This document shows positions 61,836-64,000 of a DNA stretch of 64,000 nucleotides, piece after piece. The position numbers and the translations under genes were made by a program. Numbering within the stretch: position 1 is the first letter of the stretch; each line of letters opens with the position of its first letter. The DNA lies in the NCBI GenBank assembly GCA_913045175.1, contig CAJWQG010000004.1:1-64000 (forward strand), given 5' to 3'. Below the pieces are notes generated by a model. That model ran no database searches. It had not been told where the DNA came from and saw nothing but the letters and a program-made list of their open reading frames with translations. Source of the DNA: an uncultured Gammaproteobacteria bacterium. GTDB taxonomy: Bacteria; Pseudomonadota; Gammaproteobacteria; Pseudomonadales; Azotimanducaceae.

Positions 61836-63701
61836 TTACTGAGAGACTGCCAGTTTTATGCGCGTTGCCTTTTCATCATCGAACCACCAACTGTCTGGAT
61901 AAGGCGCGGGGAATGCCTCGTCGTCTTCTGGACGAGAGAACTTGTCCCAGTAAACAACGCGTGGACCTGTGGCGGCGTTGAGTGGAATTTGATGAAAGTT
62001 CCACAGCAGTACTCGATCGAGTGCTCGGCATGCGGTAACCAGTGAATCCAGTGTCGTTGCCGACGCGGTAGCCTCAACCAACCAATCAGTGACTGGGTTG
62101 TTGATGGCGGCATGGTTCTGATTGATGGGAGCATCGATGGCGTCGGAGTGAAAAGTCAGGTCCAGAATTAGCGGCGGAACCTCCATGCTTAACTCGACAA
62201 GGTGTGCGTCGTAGTCTCGCTTCCGCATCCGATTGACGAATTGAATATCGTCAACCGTTCTGATTTTACCGGCTATCCCGAGCATGCTGAGGGTGTTGAT
62301 ATACGGCAACAGGGTGCGATGTTCGCTAGGTGATCGAGAAAGAATTTCAATTGTAAATGGCTCGCCATGCTCATTGACAAGTTTGCCATCGTCTATTCGC
62401 CAACCGGCGCGCGTTAGAATATTACGTGCGAGCATCAATCCATCGCGGTCATAACCTATGCCGTCACTTCCTGGTAACGAGAAGGGTTTGTCAAATACCT
62501 GCGGGGGAAGCTGATCTTGATAGGGCAGTAATAGTTCGAGCTCCGCTTCGCTGGGCATACCAGCGGCAGCAAATATCGAGTTATGAAAATAGCTGGTAGC
62601 TCTGGTAAAAGCGTTGCCATGTAACACGCGGTTTTGCCAGTCGAAATCCAGTGCATAGACGAGCGCCTCTCGTACGCGAATGTCATCAAATGGTGGTCTT
62701 TGGTTGTTTAGGATGAGAACGGAACTTGCGCCGGAGATCCGAGGATTTCCTCGTACGTGTTGCACCAGCCATCCTCTCTCCTTCGCTGGGATATCATAGG
62801 ACTCCCGCCAATGGCGCACGTCATTTTCGCGCCAAACATCGAATAGCCCTTTGCGAAATGCTTCACGTGCGACGCCAGCGTCCCGGTAGACTTCATAGCG
62901 AATATGCTCAAAATTATACTTACCGCGATTCCCTGGTACGTTGCGTCCCCAGAACTCAGGATCCCTGGTATATTCAATGTACTGCCCCTTTATAACGTCA
63001 GTTACGCGGTAGGGTCCGCTGCCAACGGGTGGGTCCAGTGAACTCCGCGTCGCATCCCTTTTTGACCAGATATGCGCCGGTAGAATATCGACGAAGCCAA
63101 AGAATTGTAGATTCGCGTACGGATCATTGGTTGTGTGAACAATGAACTCACGATCGTTTACGATTTCGATATCGCCAATCCAGTGCAGAAATGCCTTTCC
63201 AGCAGGGGTTCCAGCAAGCGCCTCAAAGGTAAATTTCACATCCTTTCCAGTCACCGGGACCCCATCGTGCCAGCGGGCTTCTGGTCTCATACGAAATGCG
63301 ATGGAGCGCCGGTCTACCGCTATCGCTACCGATTCAGCGAGATTGCCGTAGAACGCATCAAGTTCATCTTCGGATCGGAGCAACAGCGAGTCATAGAGGT
63401 ATTGAGTACCTGGCGCCTCGGTTGAGCCATGCCAGATCCCAGATGGATCCATGGGCGCCAGCGTGTCAAAGCTGGTCATTGATGCGAGCACTAGGGTACC
63501 ACCCTTGGGTGCGTCAGGGTTGAGGTTTTCAAAATGGGCGAAATCTACCGGATACTTCAATTCATGAAGGTAGGAAATGCCATGCTTAAAGTCGTATTGA
63601 TCGGCGAGCGTTCCGGGACAGACTATCAACAGCAGGATACCAATTGATCGCCCGAGGATAATCATTAGCGATCGTTGGTTCACTCTATGGATAGATAGCA
63701 T
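61836..63701 (-). CDS. Extracellular solute-binding protein family 5 (YejA-like)
   Basis: YDFKHGISYLHELKYPVDFAHFENLNPDAPKGGTLVLAS; signal peptide. Confidence 0.92.
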   Translation of the reverse strand: MLSIHRVNQRSLMIILGRSIGILLLIVCPGTLADQYDFKHGISYLHELKYPVDFAHFENLNPDAPKGGTLVLASMTSFDTLAPMDPSGIWHGSTEAPGTQYLYDSLLLRSEDELDAFYGNLAESVAIAVDRRSIAFRMRPEARWHDGVPVTGKDVKFTFEALAGTPAGKAFLHWIGDIEIVNDREFIVHTTNDPYANLQFFGFVDILPAHIWSKRDATRSSLDPPVGSGPYRVTDVIKGQYIEYTRDPEFWGRNVPGNRGKYNFEHIRYEVYRDAGVAREAFRKGLFDVWRENDVRHWRESYDIPAKERGWLVQHVRGNPRISGASSVLILNNQRPPFDDIRVREALVYALDFDWQNRVLHGNAFTRATSYFHNSIFAAAGMPSEAELELLLPYQDQLPPQVFDKPFSLPGSDGIGYDRDGLMLARNILTRAGWRIDDGKLVNEHGEPFTIEILSRSPSEHRTLLPYINTLSMLGIAGKIRTVDDIQFVNRMRKRDYDAHLVELSMEVPPLILDLTFHSDAIDAPINQNHAAINNPVTDWLVEATASATTLDSLVTACRALDRVLLWNFHQIPLNAATGPRVVYWDKFSRPEDDEAFPAPYPDSWWFDDEKATRIKLAVSQ

Positions 63702-63753
63702 GCGGCGTATTTATAGATAACCTGCAATTAAATGCAAGGTCATTCGTTCGAAC

Positions 63754-64000
63754 TCAGAGGAGGTGTGCGTTGCGCCACTCCAGGGAATCAGTATTCATGC
63801 GGTCAAGGATCTCAATGCCCATGTGGAACTCATTGCTCTCTTCCCAGCTGACCCAGCGTAGGTCACCTTTTAGATAAAGTTTCTGGTCGCGGCCATGGAT
63901 GCCGATCCACATCTCGAAAGTTGCGCCCTCTATAAGATCCCTCATCTGCTCTGCACAAACTCTTACTCCGCTAGCAGAGGTGTTAATGACATCTGCATGA
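63754..64000 (-). CDS. PilZ-domain-like protein, 5' end outside window
   Basis: Minus frame continues to window edge (ADVINTSASGVRVCAEQMRDLIEGATFEMWIGI...GDLRWVSWEESNEFHMGIEIL). Confidence 0.65.
   Translation of the reverse strand, partial: HADVINTSASGVRVCAEQMRDLIEGATFEMWIGIHGRDQKLYLKGDLRWVSWEESNEFHMGIEILDRMNTDSLEWRNAHLL

Overview
The window is a gammaproteobacterial chromosomal segment (gene content and synteny resemble Pseudomonas-like or marine gammaproteobacteria). It is dense with housekeeping operons. From left to right it carries: a cytochrome c oxidase assembly cluster (coxB end, ctaD, cox11, coxC, SURF1, cyoE, SCO1) running into an ergothioneine pair (egtB-egtD); thrB; polA-engB; cytochrome c4, dsbA and ihfB; a divergent IMP dehydrogenase; a frameshifted comM; a P-II gene with an apparent NtrC/sigma54 promoter; thrC; xerC-DUF484-dapF-lysA-lptM with cyaY; argH-algZR-hemCDXY; fre, rho, trxA and hemB; an ABC-F protein; dsbB-acpH-gshA-hslR-yrfG; cysQ; rpoD; two acyl-CoA dehydrogenases; isocitrate lyase; cbpA; MOSC, VOC and GMC proteins; an SSS transporter; a double PARP-type zinc-finger protein; and a YejA-like binding protein. 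I saw no rRNA, tRNA, CRISPR array, prophage or IS element. Main second-look items: (1) algZ and algR carry three in-frame stops with the remaining frame preserved; (2) a candidate Spot42/ErsA-position sRNA between polA and engB has a sigmaE/AlgU-like promoter and two C-rich loops; (3) a bacterial double PARP-type zinc finger lies next to an apparent macro-domain remnant; (4) the IMP dehydrogenase resembles the Tritrichomonas foetus type; (5) an isolated LexA-like box sits in a ~0.9 kb gap upstream of rpoD; (6) tandem NtrC sites plus a sigma54 promoter precede the P-II gene; (7) heme A synthase is absent from its usual slot; (8) a dispersed repeat has ends that coincide with gene stop codons. 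All identifications come from reading the sequence and remembered family motifs; no searches were run.
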